Positions 35,486 to 45,046 of a DNA stretch of 64,000 nucleotides are shown here, one piece after another; within the stretch, counting starts at the first letter, position 1; each line of letters begins with the position of its first letter. The stretch is from positions 1,860,001 through 1,924,000 of the forward strand of contig JAJHTX010000011.1 in assembly GCA_032164295.1 (NCBI GenBank), written 5' to 3'. The stretch is from Inonotus obliquus (Eukaryota; Basidiomycota; Agaricomycetes; Hymenochaetales; Hymenochaetaceae). A model generated the notes under the pieces. The model worked only from the letters and a program-made list of their open reading frames with translations. It was not told the origin of the DNA and made no database searches. Made by a program: the position numbers and the translations under genes.

Positions 35486-36678
35486 CGGACCGTCCTATTG
35501 TGGTTACTGTATAGTCCTTTTAGGGCGAGCGTTTTTCTAACAGTGAGTGGATTGAATGGCAGCTTGATGAGTGGCTTGATGTGCAAAGAATCCCCTTGAA
35601 CCGGGTTTCTTGAGGTGGTGATAGACGAACCAAAGAGAGGAGCAGAGCATCTAGGGCAACAAGAACCAGTAGGTAGACCAGGAGGAGCAACTTTACCACA
35701 AGTAGGACACAAAGGAAGTACCAGGAACTTATCATCTAGATGAAGTCTCTGAAAAGCCGAGTTGAGTGTTTGAACAGATTCTGTATCTGGCGGAAAGAAG
35801 TGTAATAGAGAAAAAACCAGATGAAGAACTCGAAGGATAAGATCACAACCACGATAAGGAAGGTGGTACGACAAGTTTAGCCAAATCACCAGAAGCAATA
35901 TAATGTGCCAGAAAAAACAGTTATCAGAGCATTCAAGAATTATTTGAGGAGGGGGCATCGGCTACTGTAAAGAAAATGTAACGGTAGGTCGGGAAAGTTC
36001 AGGAGGAATAGACTCCGTAAGTACCAGTCGCCTTGAGTTGGGTAGATGCACTTCATTTTCTTCGCCAGGGCCGCTAGTTGTCTCTCTGTTTCCAGTATAG
36101 TCCAGTTCCAAGCCAGTGTGATCACCATCCGGGTTGAACTCAGAGTCATCTATTATTTGAGGTGGGCAGGGATGAGTTACGTCGCTAAGGGCGAAAGGAA
36201 TAATAAACGCACCTTGAAACACGTCCATCGCATCGTCATCGTTCCAATGCAACCCTTCCTGCGCCTGACTGGGCCCTACATGAAGCCCCTGACTGTCCGC
36301 AGCAGGGATAGCTGCTGGTGCTGTGGCACTTTCATTTGATGCTAGATCCGCAGCCGCAGCTGCAACAATAACAGAACTTGTTGCTGCTGCTGCTGTTGTT
36401 GTTGATGATAATGTTGACTGTGTCGTTGTTGTTACGACCGCTGGAGTGATTTGTGAGACCGTCACTGGGGGAGCGAAAGGTTGAGTCCGGTACCTCGAGT
36501 CGACCGAGACAGTGCCCGTTGTGGAGGGCTGGGCTTGTGCGTGTCGTCTGGCCGTGTACTTGGGAATTCTGAGGCCTTGGCCTTCGGTTTTCTCACAGCA
36601 GGTCAGACAGAAGCAAAGAACCTTAGTTTGTTGATATTTTGTCGTAGTTCTTGAGGCTGAGTTCAATAGTCCGGGCAT

Positions 36679-37845
36679 GGTGGCAAAAGTAGAGTAACAG
36701 GTAATGTAATACAACGCAACACGATCGAAATCTTTCAAGTCCTCATCTACGCAATCATGAGATCGCGTGTAGATGGCCAAACTCAAACTTTATACTTATC
36801 TAGCCGAGATAGCCGTGCCTAGAATTGAATCTTATCAAATCTACAGAGTACATGTGACTAATCAATTTACAACGTAGCTGGCTGACTAAAAATCATATAG
36901 TTTAAAGCTAAGCAAGCTATCGTGCGTTAAAAAAATTGCATTAGGTACTCATAAAATGCAGTTAATGGTACCTGGCATGGCCTATGTAATTTCCGTGACA
37001 TTCCCATGGTCCCTTCCATGGCTAAGCAGCGATCGACACATGGATTCACTGTTCCACTTTTTGTTTTGAGATTTGAGGGCCTGTCCTCCCTTCCACAACT
37101 TTACAAAAAATCTGGAAAAATGTCCAAAAAATATTTTTCGATACTCTGAACAAGGTGGTAGGAAAAATTTAAAAAAATGTCCAACAGATTCCAAGATACG
37201 GCGATTTTTGACACATATATAAATAACTAAGACACTTCTTAAGAATTTGTTTTTAACAAAATCTTTATTTTTCATTAAGATTTATATATGTGAAAGAAAT
37301 ATGACAAGAAATCCTGAATTCATTGAGCTAGGATGCATATATGCTGCTGTATCTACTGTATATGCTAATCTCTCCACCAGTATGTCGATTTTTTTTGCAT
37401 ATTGTTGACAAAACTACCCTAATACACACACACATGATATCCAAGCAGTTTTAAAGGAGTTTTATAAGTGTTTTCAGAGGAAGATATGGTCGTGCAAAAA
37501 TGCCAAGATAAGATCACGTGACACATAATCAAAAACTATTCTGCCTGAATATCACCTACAATCGATTTGGATTTAGTATATTTCACATCAGATAGTTACT
37601 CCAAGCCTTTTCATGTTGAAAGGAAGAGACAAATAACTCAAATTCTGTGGAACTACATATTCAAGGGATTTATTGGGGGACCGGAAAGTGGGACATGAAG
37701 ATCGATGTGAGTTACTACAAATGGGAAGTATTTGAAACTCCGCTCAGGAAAAAGTGTCACGGATTTTTTATAGGCCGTGCCAGGCACCAATAGCAATTTT
37801 CGGTGACCTCCTATAAAATAATGCTTATCAGGAGGTAATCACATG
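36679..37845. other. Non-coding part of the Tnp2 transposon
   Basis: AT-rich; no coding sense found. An inverted repeat cacatatataaat (37211) / atttatatatgtg (37281) forms a potential stem of 13 bp around ~60 bp. Confidence 0.45.
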
Positions 37846-38365
37846 AGGACCCCCGGCAATCCCTTTTGAGGCCCCCCCCAAATCCGGATACAAATTGACA
37901 AAAATCGGTCTTGAGGCCCTCGTTTTTCTGGATAAGAATTCAAAAAATTTCAGGGTATGCACTCGAATATTTCCGGATAACAACTACGACGATCACCAAG
38001 GCCCCCATCAATCCGGATAACGATTGACAGATCGACGCGCAACTCACCTGATTGGTGGTTGGTCCTGTCGTACAAAACTCACATGTACAGTAATGTATCA
38101 TGAGAATCAATGACCAGATATGGGTTTTGTAGTCTTGTATGTGTATTGGAACCATGTATTTGTGTTGGATACTTCAACTGTTTTTTCCATCCTAGATACA
38201 TTAGTTTTACTTAACAATTCATTATTTTCGGAGGTCCCCACCAAAATCCGGATAAAAAAGGGTCTAGGGACATGCATGCCCTCGGTTTTCCGTTCGCGCC
38301 CCGAAAAATCCACATAAAAATTTCCAGATCCTGTGAGAGCCTCAAAAGGGATTGCTGGGGGTCCT
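37846..38365. mobile_element. 520-bp MITE with 8-bp target duplication
   Basis: Terminal inverted repeats read AGGACCCCCGGCAATCCC at the left and, reverse complemented, AGGACCCCCAGCAATCCC at the right; similarity extends through ttttgaggc. ATCACATG flanks both sides (37838-37845 and 38366-38373). Internally it repeats an atccggataa word several times. It has no ORF. An 8-bp duplication fits hAT-type mobilisation, but the family is not established. Confidence 0.8.
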
Positions 38366-38409
38366 ATCACATGATGAAAAATTTCTAATTATTTTATTCA
38401 TTAATATTA

Positions 38410-38495
38410 CACAAGACGTAAACAAGCATAACCTGTGGATAAGCATAGCCGAACCCATCCACCGAGGGCTATGCTTATCTACAGGTTCAACTGTA
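38410..38495 (-). repeat. Right terminal/subterminal repeats of the Tnp2 transposon
   Basis: It contains aagcataacctgtggataagcatagcc and its inverted partner ggctatgcttatctacaggttcaactgta, mirroring the left end (28353-28400). Confidence 0.65.
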
Positions 38496-39094
38496 CAATA
38501 CATACATAATGCTCTGAACATCAAAGTGTCTTGAGTTGAAAGAACAGAAAGCGATGGGTAGGCATAATTCTGATCAAGTGGTTCATTGCGATTTCGGCGT
38601 GATTTTGTGTGATCTTGGGTGGCGTCTTGGGGACGCGTACTTGACCAGGTCGTGTGCAGTCAAGGGTTTCGTCGGCACATGACCGACTGGTCCCTATGGA
38701 ATGGGCCGCGCTGAAAACGAATCACTTAGTGTCCTCGTGAAAACGGTAGGCGTAGAATAACGTACAAATCTGAGGACGATCCAGAGAGTGTTTCTCTCTC
38801 TCAAGTCGCCTTCTTTTCCTATCAGATTCAGTGAACATCTCAGTTTGCAGATCGTCTCTCTCGTACTAAAGCTAATCAGCCATATTATCAACGAGCCAAA
38901 ACAACGAATCTATACCTTCCACCAGCCCCAAATGGCGTCTTCTTCAACTTTGCGTATTAATGAGACATGGTCGTCCTCACACTATCGCTTCTTCGCGATG
39001 AGCTCGGGTTTTCTGTCATGATGTGCCTGCAGCTTGTTTTGCAAATGTAGCATTTCAGGAAGGCCTGTACTTTGCTGGCGTAAATGTCCAAACT
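38496..39094. other. No gene seen
   Basis: Flank of the transposon. Short frames only, none with a recognisable domain. Confidence 0.4.
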
Positions 39095-39700
39095 TTACGA
39101 TAGCATGATAAACAAAAGCTCACCCTGAAGTATTAGCACCTCTTCCATTGCCAGATCCTCCATCTTTTTGATGTAGAGTGCTTCTCTCACTAGTGTGAAC
39201 CGTAGTTCAATTTGTGCAAGCACGTCAAGTGCCTCAGCTCGATGGGCGGGTTGCAGTTCCAGCTCTGCCTCCTCAGTCTCGACTTCTGGTTCAACTGCAG
39301 CATCGCACCCTGCTTCAATTTCAGGTTGGTCGGCATTTTCAGCACTGTCCTCATCGTGGCTAGGAGCAGCAACTGTCTCGGGCTCGACTAGCTTCTCCGA
39401 TATCGCGCTGACCAGCTCTTCCACCAGTTCCTCATCTGGCTCCTCAGGTGAGGTCTTCCTCTGTAACTGTGGCCAACGAATCATGGGTTTCATCCTTCTT
39501 CACCAGAGGGACAACCCAGTGAAGGCGTAGTGGAGATATCAACATCGTCAGTTTCGGGGTCGGCATCAGTGGGTGTGGTGCGGTAAAAGAGGAAGGGGAT
39601 GGAGGAAGAGACACACATCGTGCAGAAAATTTTAAAGAGATCAACCAGCACGTGGTCATGCTCAATTGAGGGTCGGCAAGTCTTGACTTGATCGTGCAGA
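39095..39700 (-). pseudogene. Sds3-like (Rpd3 complex subunit) fragment
   Basis: The minus-strand peptide has an acidic amino part (EEPDEELVEELVSAISEK...) followed by VLAQIELRFTLVREALYIKKMEDLAMEE, which resembles the start of the Sds3-like domain of histone deacetylase complex subunits. The frame breaks near 39480 (acidic DADPETDDVDIS is in another frame) and the coding sense stops at 39095, before the usual HPEL continuation. It is a truncated fragment, probably a partial gene copy. Confidence 0.5.
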
Positions 39701-39704
39701 TCAA

Positions 39705-40896
39705 TAAATACCCAGAGGTGCCAAGCTGCCGATTATGGGCATTCAGATTTCTACCCGTTCCGTTGCTCTTCTAAAGGGATTCTGGCTATTCTATGCTATT
39801 CTATCTATTCTACCACTTTCTGGGGATCTGGTTTTTCCTGATGGCCGCCTTATGCAACTTGCTTCACGAAGGTCAATTCAGCCGCAAGAGGTCCAGGAGT
39901 CGCTCTGGGTAGCACAGTTCTGCCGAGTTACATGCACTACCGTATGAATTATTGCATGTATCTGTATATGGGGGAAAAGTTCAATGTAGTCCAAGTTGAT
40001 GTTCTCTCCACTCTTGATGGATGGCCACATGAATTGTGGATTGTACTGTATGAATCCTCACTCAAATTCAAACCCGAAAACCAATATCTTTTGTGTGCAC
40101 ATACAGTACATCGAAGTATCTGGAGATTGGACTTGCAAGTTGTGGCCGCAGATTGAGGGGGAATAGGAAGAGTGAGTAGAATAACTTGGAGACAACTTCA
40201 CTCCCGAATGATGTTCTCGGGTGGATCGGACTGACTATGGTTGTATTGCGCTGGCACTAGAGTAGGTGAAAAGTGAATCGCTCACATTGATGTGTGGTAT
40301 ACAGTGTATACCTTGTATAGAAGAGACAATGCGGACTGCGAATAAGGAACGAAAAGTACTCTGAGGATTAGTATTCAACCCTAGCATATGCCGAAATATT
40401 GCCAAACCGAGGAGGAGAAGAACACAAGTATTCTGAAGCAAGGGGTTGAGTAAGAAGCGCGTTTGAGATAGGAGGTGGGAGATGAGAAAAGGGAGAAAAG
40501 GATAATCCAACCTTAGTCGTTCACTGGCATGATAGACCATAAACCGCTTGAAAAGGATGAAGAGCAGGATCGAGAAATGCTTATGAAAAAAGAAATCGAA
40601 GATTCCAACCAACCAAGATCACAGGCAAGAATGAGAGAGATAGTAGTAGACCATAATAAACGTCGTAGAAGCGTAACTACGTTGAAAAGGTGGTCATTGA
40701 AAGGACAGGAGAATTTCAGAAAGTACAGCAAAATATCCTCATTGATCATCTCTGCTTCCGTTTATGAAGAAAAAGGAGAGAAGGAAAGAGGAAAGATAAA
40801 TTGAATTATGAAATGAAGAGATTCTGTTGGACATTTTGCATTCATTTAATTGATTTCGTCTCTTTCATTGGGTTGCGTATTCGTGCCTTCACATCT
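39705..40896. other. No gene recognised
   Basis: Two adjacent + frames (39735-39947 and 39932-40156; LDGWPHELWIVLYESSLKFKPENQ) might be a short broken gene. Nothing recognisable otherwise. Confidence 0.35.
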
Positions 40897-42989
40897 TTAC
40901 TCCTCGTCGGGTATAACACCTGGCGAAGCAGTACGAACAGGAGGCTTAACAGCTGACATGTCCAGCACGCTATCGAATTCGGTCGTTTCTGGTGCCGGCG
41001 AGGTGGCCACACCGTTCTGCTTGGGCTCAACTCCGGGAGTAGCGGAGCCGTTTGTGTTTGTGTCGATGAGGGTTTCTTCTGCGCTGTGCGTAGGGGATCC
41101 TTCTGTTGTTGTTACCTCTGAGGCGGGAACTGGGACTGGGACCGGGTCAACTATTTCCTTATCCTCAGTCGCCTCAACTTCTGCGTGGTGTGGGCTTGAA
41201 ACAATGTCTTTGTCCTCTTGCTCAAGCTCTTCCCCCTTTGGGGTCGCAGGAACAATGTCCGAGAAAGAGGCTGTCTGCAGAGTCATGTCTGGAATGTCTG
41301 GTGTACTTGCAAAAGGTTCCCTCTTGCCCTCTTCACGAGGACGAGCAGACACTAAATGAGCTTCATCGAGTTCAAGGGCGCGTTCATCGTCTGATGCGAA
41401 TGTGTCATCGTAGGATTCAATATCTGATGGTGGGTCTGCGTGGTTGTCCTCGAGGTCATGATCCGACTCGCGTGATACTTCGTGTTCGTGATCCTGCAAA
41501 GTGTCAGATTGAGCAGTGGTCGAGGCAAAGGAAGGCTGCTCGATAGAGATGGATTTGTCTTCTGAAGTGACTTGCTCCGAAGGCACAGCGGGTTGAGCAG
41601 TTGCAGCAACTGCTTCCTGCATAGTGACTTTGTTACCCTTCTTCTCTCGTTCTGCACATCCGTGCGGGTGCGTGTCCCACACAAGGTTTGAGCGTCTTCC
41701 CTCTTGCTGGAGAAGGAGCAGCACCTCGTGTCACAACCTTCGCAGCTGGAGCCCGAGGGGCTGACAGGCCCTTCACAGGCTTTAGATGCACTTGCAGCAG
41801 TCGGCCTCATCAGTCTCTCCAAAGAACTTGAGGTAACCGTCGCCTTGGGCACTGGAGGCGGTGGTGCATCTGCATTCCTCGCCCGTGCAAGAGAAGCTTT
41901 TGTCGGGGCATATAATCCTGACGAAGAAGACGTGTGCTTTGGAGGATGAGAAGCAGTGGGAGTTTTTGATCGTGAGGCGGGAGAAGGTGTTGGCGTCTTT
42001 GCACGTGCAGCTAACGGTTGAGAAGGAGCTTTGAGTTGAGAGCCTGAGGTTGAAGCTCGTAAAGCTGTCGGCATCTTAGCACGCGATGATATAGACGGGC
42101 TCTTCATACTGGCGCGTGCCGCTGCCGAACCTGCTCCCGCTCCTGCAATAGAATTACCAGTTCGCTGAGTAGTCAGAGGCTTTGCGGCAGCATGTGTCGC
42201 ATTCTTTGCACCAGGGGTTGACGACGACGATTTGGTTTGTGTGCTCGTTGGATGTCTTGAAGTCGAGGTACTCTTCGCAGACAAAGTAGCAGTAGACGTT
42301 CGCGAGGTAGGGGTACTCTTGCCTGATGTAATTTTGCATGTTGCATGCACCGTCGACACAGTTGTATGAGATTCCTTCTTCGCTGCCACCGGATCAGATT
42401 TCACTTCTTCACTAGCTGATGCATCCGAAGTTGCTGGCGGCAGTTCCGAAAGGGATTCTTTTGGATCCGGCTTCTCTACAATACTTTTGACAGATGCTGA
42501 TATCGAGGCTTCTCGTTCATGTCCATCGCTAGGAATATCCGAAGGCGGCAGTTGCAGAGGGGAAGTCGTACCCGCAGCTACCACGTCATGCATCGCCGTT
42601 GTCCCATTCTCAACGTTCTTCACCAATGATCTACGTAAATCAGCTACACTAAACGTACTCGTGCTCGTACTCCTCATCGGTTGCACAGATTCCCCATTAC
42701 CAATATTATTTCCTGCTCCCGCTCCATCGATGATCTTGGGTTTGGGAGGCCATTCTCGACATTCTTTGGATTCAATGAGTGCTGCATCGCCTGTATTATA
42801 GCTTACTACACTCGTTGAGCATGATTGTGAAAGAGACGCTACAGGGGATGTGCCATTATTGTGTTGACCTGGAGGATTGTTACCAGTTGTACCAATAGTC
42901 GACTGACATTTAACGTGTGAATCCCAGCGAGCGACGAGCCTTGCAACGCTTTGCTGCGGGCACTCGTCTGGGAGTCCTTGTATTGACAT
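40897..42989 (-). CDS. Ser/Thr/Ala/Pro-rich protein of unknown function
   Basis: The start MSIQGLPDECPQQSVARLVARWDSHVK (ATG 42987-42989) leads into a long disordered Ser/Thr/Ala/Pro/Lys-rich region with repeated AKTPTPS-like and LYAPTKASLARARN / LMRPTAASASK motifs, then an acidic carboxy half (VTSEDKSISIEQPS..., PVPVPVPASEV) ending at TAA 40897-40899. The reading frame changes at about 41650-41740. An intron from 41738 (GTTGTG donor) to about 41651 (CAG) would join the frames in phase, but the donor is poor, so a frameshift is possible. The family is not recognised. It is probably an intact or nearly intact host gene, with a cytoskeletal or scaffold-like composition only. Confidence 0.55.
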
Positions 42990-43219
42990 TGGTGAGCTGT
43001 GAGTTGTGAGAGAGGGTATTGTGAACGTTGTGATGGTTGGTAGTGAAGTTATTAAAGTAATTGTGTGAAATTATTTGGGATAGCTTGCCGTCGCCGCAAC
43101 TTCCCATCGTCGAATGGACAACACAATGTCTCAACTCGTTCAACTACCTTCGGGTCATATTGTAGAATTATCTCTACATTCTAGATAGCTATGCCAGGCG
43201 ACAAATGAGCAAACACAAT

Positions 43220-43995
43220 TGGCTGTATTGTTACACCCTTGGTCATGGCTTGGTGGTAACATGAACGACCCGTGCGTATCCTTTACATCCTCATACGAAT
43301 GGTAAAATTGAAATTCTCCCGGAGTATACTAGTGTCCTACAAATTCTCGAACAATTCTTGCTTGAACGTGGGTATAACGTATTAAGATATAACAGCCGAG
43401 GAGTTGGTCATTCCAAGGGTTGGCCATCCTTGATGGGCGCGCAAGAAGCTCAAGAGTCAAGACTTGAAGGAGGTCATACAATGGGCACTGAATACCGTGC
43501 CTAATGTACAGCATTTGTTACTTATCGTATGTGCTTTCATCTTAACTACCACTCCTGGAGTACTTACAATGAGCATGTATGGCATAGGGTTACTCGCATG
43601 GAAGTCTTATAACGTCCCAACATCCTCCTCTCTCGTCTAACAGTTCCAACAATCCAATCATGACATCTCATATACTGCTCTCGTATCCACTCGGCCCACG
43701 CGCTTGGCTTGCACTCTTCCGCTCCAAGTCTCACGATGCAGCTTTGAGCGAGCTCGTGCGTAATCCTGCAGCGCTGGTGCTGATACTTTACGGGGATCAA
43801 GATGAGTTTACTGGAGTTGCGAATTATGAGCGGTGGGCCAAGCAGCTGGAAGAACAAGGCAAGGAGAATACAAGCGAGATCAATGGCAGCGGGGTTAAAC
43901 TATCTTGCATTGAAGGTGATTCGCACTTCTGGGCTCAAGGTTAATGTCAGATGAAATGTTTTCTGCTATTGAACGATGGATAAACGAAACCTAAT
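43220..43995 (+). pseudogene. Alpha/beta-hydrolase, copy A
   Basis: Segments in order: GGNMNDP (43260), NGKIEILPEYTSVLQILEQFLLERGYNVLRYNSRGVGHSKGWP (43300-43430), QDLKEVIQWALNTVPNVQHLLLI, an intron 43527-43587, then GYSHGS (43588-43605; the Ser nucleophile elbow), LILYGDQDEFTG (Asp region, 43785) and GDSHFWAQG (His region, 43918). The fold and triad are as in fungal alpha/beta-hydrolases. The frame breaks twice: near 43290 (about 2 nt) and near 43455, where a 7-nt partial repeat (gagtcaa) shifts it. The second break is shared with copy B, so the gene seems to have been lost before duplication. Confidence 0.7.
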
Positions 43996-44079
43996 CATCC
44001 TCGCTCATGAATAGGTTTGTGTTGTACATTGAACAGCGCCTAATTACATACAGCCATAGCATCACGAAACATGTAGTAT

Positions 44080-44590
44080 TACAATGTTATGTACAAAGCG
44101 TCCTCTGACAAGCACCATTCAGTGTCGTGTTACCCTCAGGACCGCTCAAGCAGTGAGCTTCGTCTTGAGCGCCGTGATAGAGGGCGTAAAGAAGTAAGCT
44201 CCACTCTTGGAGACAACAAACTCTTCCAGAAGGTCTGTTCTCTCCTCTGGAGTCTGAGGCTGCAACCCAGCGGTTTGACAAAGCTTACCATTGTTCTGAC
44301 CAACTGAAGGCCACGATCGACAGTCGTTTTGTTCTGCTGGGCCTCTTCAGGTGTCACTTCAGGGCCATGAGTGATACTCTTGTGCATGATCATGTGAAGG
44401 AGCAAGAGAATGGTCTGAGTTACATCACGATCGGTACTTATGGCTTTGACAGATGCGGTAAATAAAGCAAGTCTGTTCTTTGCCCAAGATGGATGATGCC
44501 AGTCAATGCCTCAATTGTCGGGGTGGAGATGCCATCAAGGAATCCCTGCTGCCATCGAGTCGAAAGTACTCAAATCACTTCCAATAGACC
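44080..44590 (-). pseudogene. DyP-type peroxidase fragment, copy A (internally deleted)
   Basis: The minus-strand pieces correspond to the end of the DyP gene at 56490-57603: SKGGAYFF-region (44200), a block with MIMHKSITHGPEVTPEE (44380), then a jump to the TTGGGCAAAGAA and GISTPAIEAL region (44480-44560). The whole haem-region exon is missing. It lies tail to tail with the hydrolase copy, as in the 56.5-58.3 kb copy. Confidence 0.7.
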
Positions 44591-45046
44591 TGAAATGAAT
44601 TTACATGTATGAACTTAGCCTCAGACATTTCTTCTTGGGGCATGGGGGGCTCAGGGGATGAGGGGGGATTTGTGCTTTCCAGGCATGCCTCAGACCAGCA
44701 CATACACCTCAAAATACACCCCAAATGCAGGCCCTAAATTCACAGTTATTCCATCTGAGGGCTCTGAGACACTTGTGGGTGTTGTAGACCCAGAATTGAG
44801 TGCAGGAAAAATTGTACATGAGGAATGCATGAAAAAACGACGTCTTGCGCCGATTGGGGGTCAATTATTAACCGATTTTGCTCGGGTTTGTTACGGTCTG
44901 GACGGCACGATCGAGACATGAATTTAGCAAGCTAGATGACGCGAAACGGTCAAGAATTGAGTGAGATATGGTTTATTTTGTGTTCTGAGGTACTGGAGGG
45001 GCCGAAAATGGCAATTTGCACGAAAAAAACCGGGCACGGAATATAT
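44591..45046. other. Spacer, possible unclassified repeat
   Basis: GC-fluctuating sequence with a G-rich run (ggcatggggggctcaggggatgagggggg) near 44640. The 87-codon frame here has no recognisable features. The 8-bp target duplication GAATATAT of the palindromic element is at 45039-45046. Confidence 0.4.

Larger units (their letters stand above)
33869..35542 (+). mobile_element. Solo LTR (1,674 bp) carrying an ORF, TSD GTGAG
   Basis: It starts TGAAAGG and ends TTCTAACA (TG...CA), and is flanked by GTGAG at 33864-33868 and 35543-35547. It interrupts the transposase coding sequence at a point where excision restores the frame. The U3 side holds a 258-codon ORF and TGASTCA heptamers, a TATA box is at 35034, and a two-copy repeat (aatctgccct...aacccgtaac) occupies about 35285-35485. 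No second LTR, gag or pol is present. It is therefore a solo LTR or a very small non-autonomous element. Confidence 0.75.
30573..36678 (-). pseudogene. Tnp2-type transposase, split by a solo LTR
   Basis: The order on the minus strand is: MPGLLNSASRTTTKYQQ with CFCLTCC (ATG 36676-36678); an Ala/Thr-rich region; the block DKFLVLPLCPTCGKVAPP...CCPRCSAPLFG (Cys4 zinc-like, near 35680); LPFNPLT, interrupted by the LTR 33869-35542; then QQLTDLLYCEGMEEAIEKW (33850), DELRIGITMGFDGS (33660), LPYFDTVRMTVIDPMHNMLLG (32900; core motif of the Tnp2 family), LSWVGRLPSNVGYPAAGSLNAD (32500), DFGPVYGFWSFTYERLNKVLKG (31850), and a tail ending at 30573. It would cut and paste the element. Removing the insertion with one 5-bp duplication restores the frame exactly (PLT then QQL), so the LTR is the main lesion. 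Several introns connect the rest. Confidence 0.75.
28353..38495. mobile_element. CACTA-like (Tnp2) DNA transposon, ~10.1 kb
   Basis: The ends match in inverted orientation: left TACAGTCGAACTGTGGATAAG, right (reverse complement) TACAGTTGAACCTGTAGATA. Both are followed by multiple copies of GATAAGCATA. Inside are two convergent genes: a + strand accessory gene (28855-30418) and a minus-strand Tnp2-type transposase (36678-30573). Nested later insertions are a solo LTR at 33869-35542 and a MITE at 37846-38365. No clear 2-3 bp target duplication is visible (atc before, caa after), and the ends do not read CACTA, so the superfamily call rests on the transposase. Confidence 0.7.

Noticed and set aside
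28353..38495. KDZ or Plavaka classification of the 10-kb transposon
   Set aside because: The DPMHNMLLG, VYGFWSFTYER and zinc-like blocks fit the Tnp2 (CACTA) family better.
40235..40804. Leu/Phe-rich minus ORF and opposing Lys/Glu-rich + ORF
   Set aside because: They are complementary shadows in AT-rich DNA without splice context or family resemblance.
44658..44921. 87-codon + strand ORF between the DyP fragment and the palindrome
   Set aside because: No recognisable domain or exon context; plausible as chance within repeat-like DNA.
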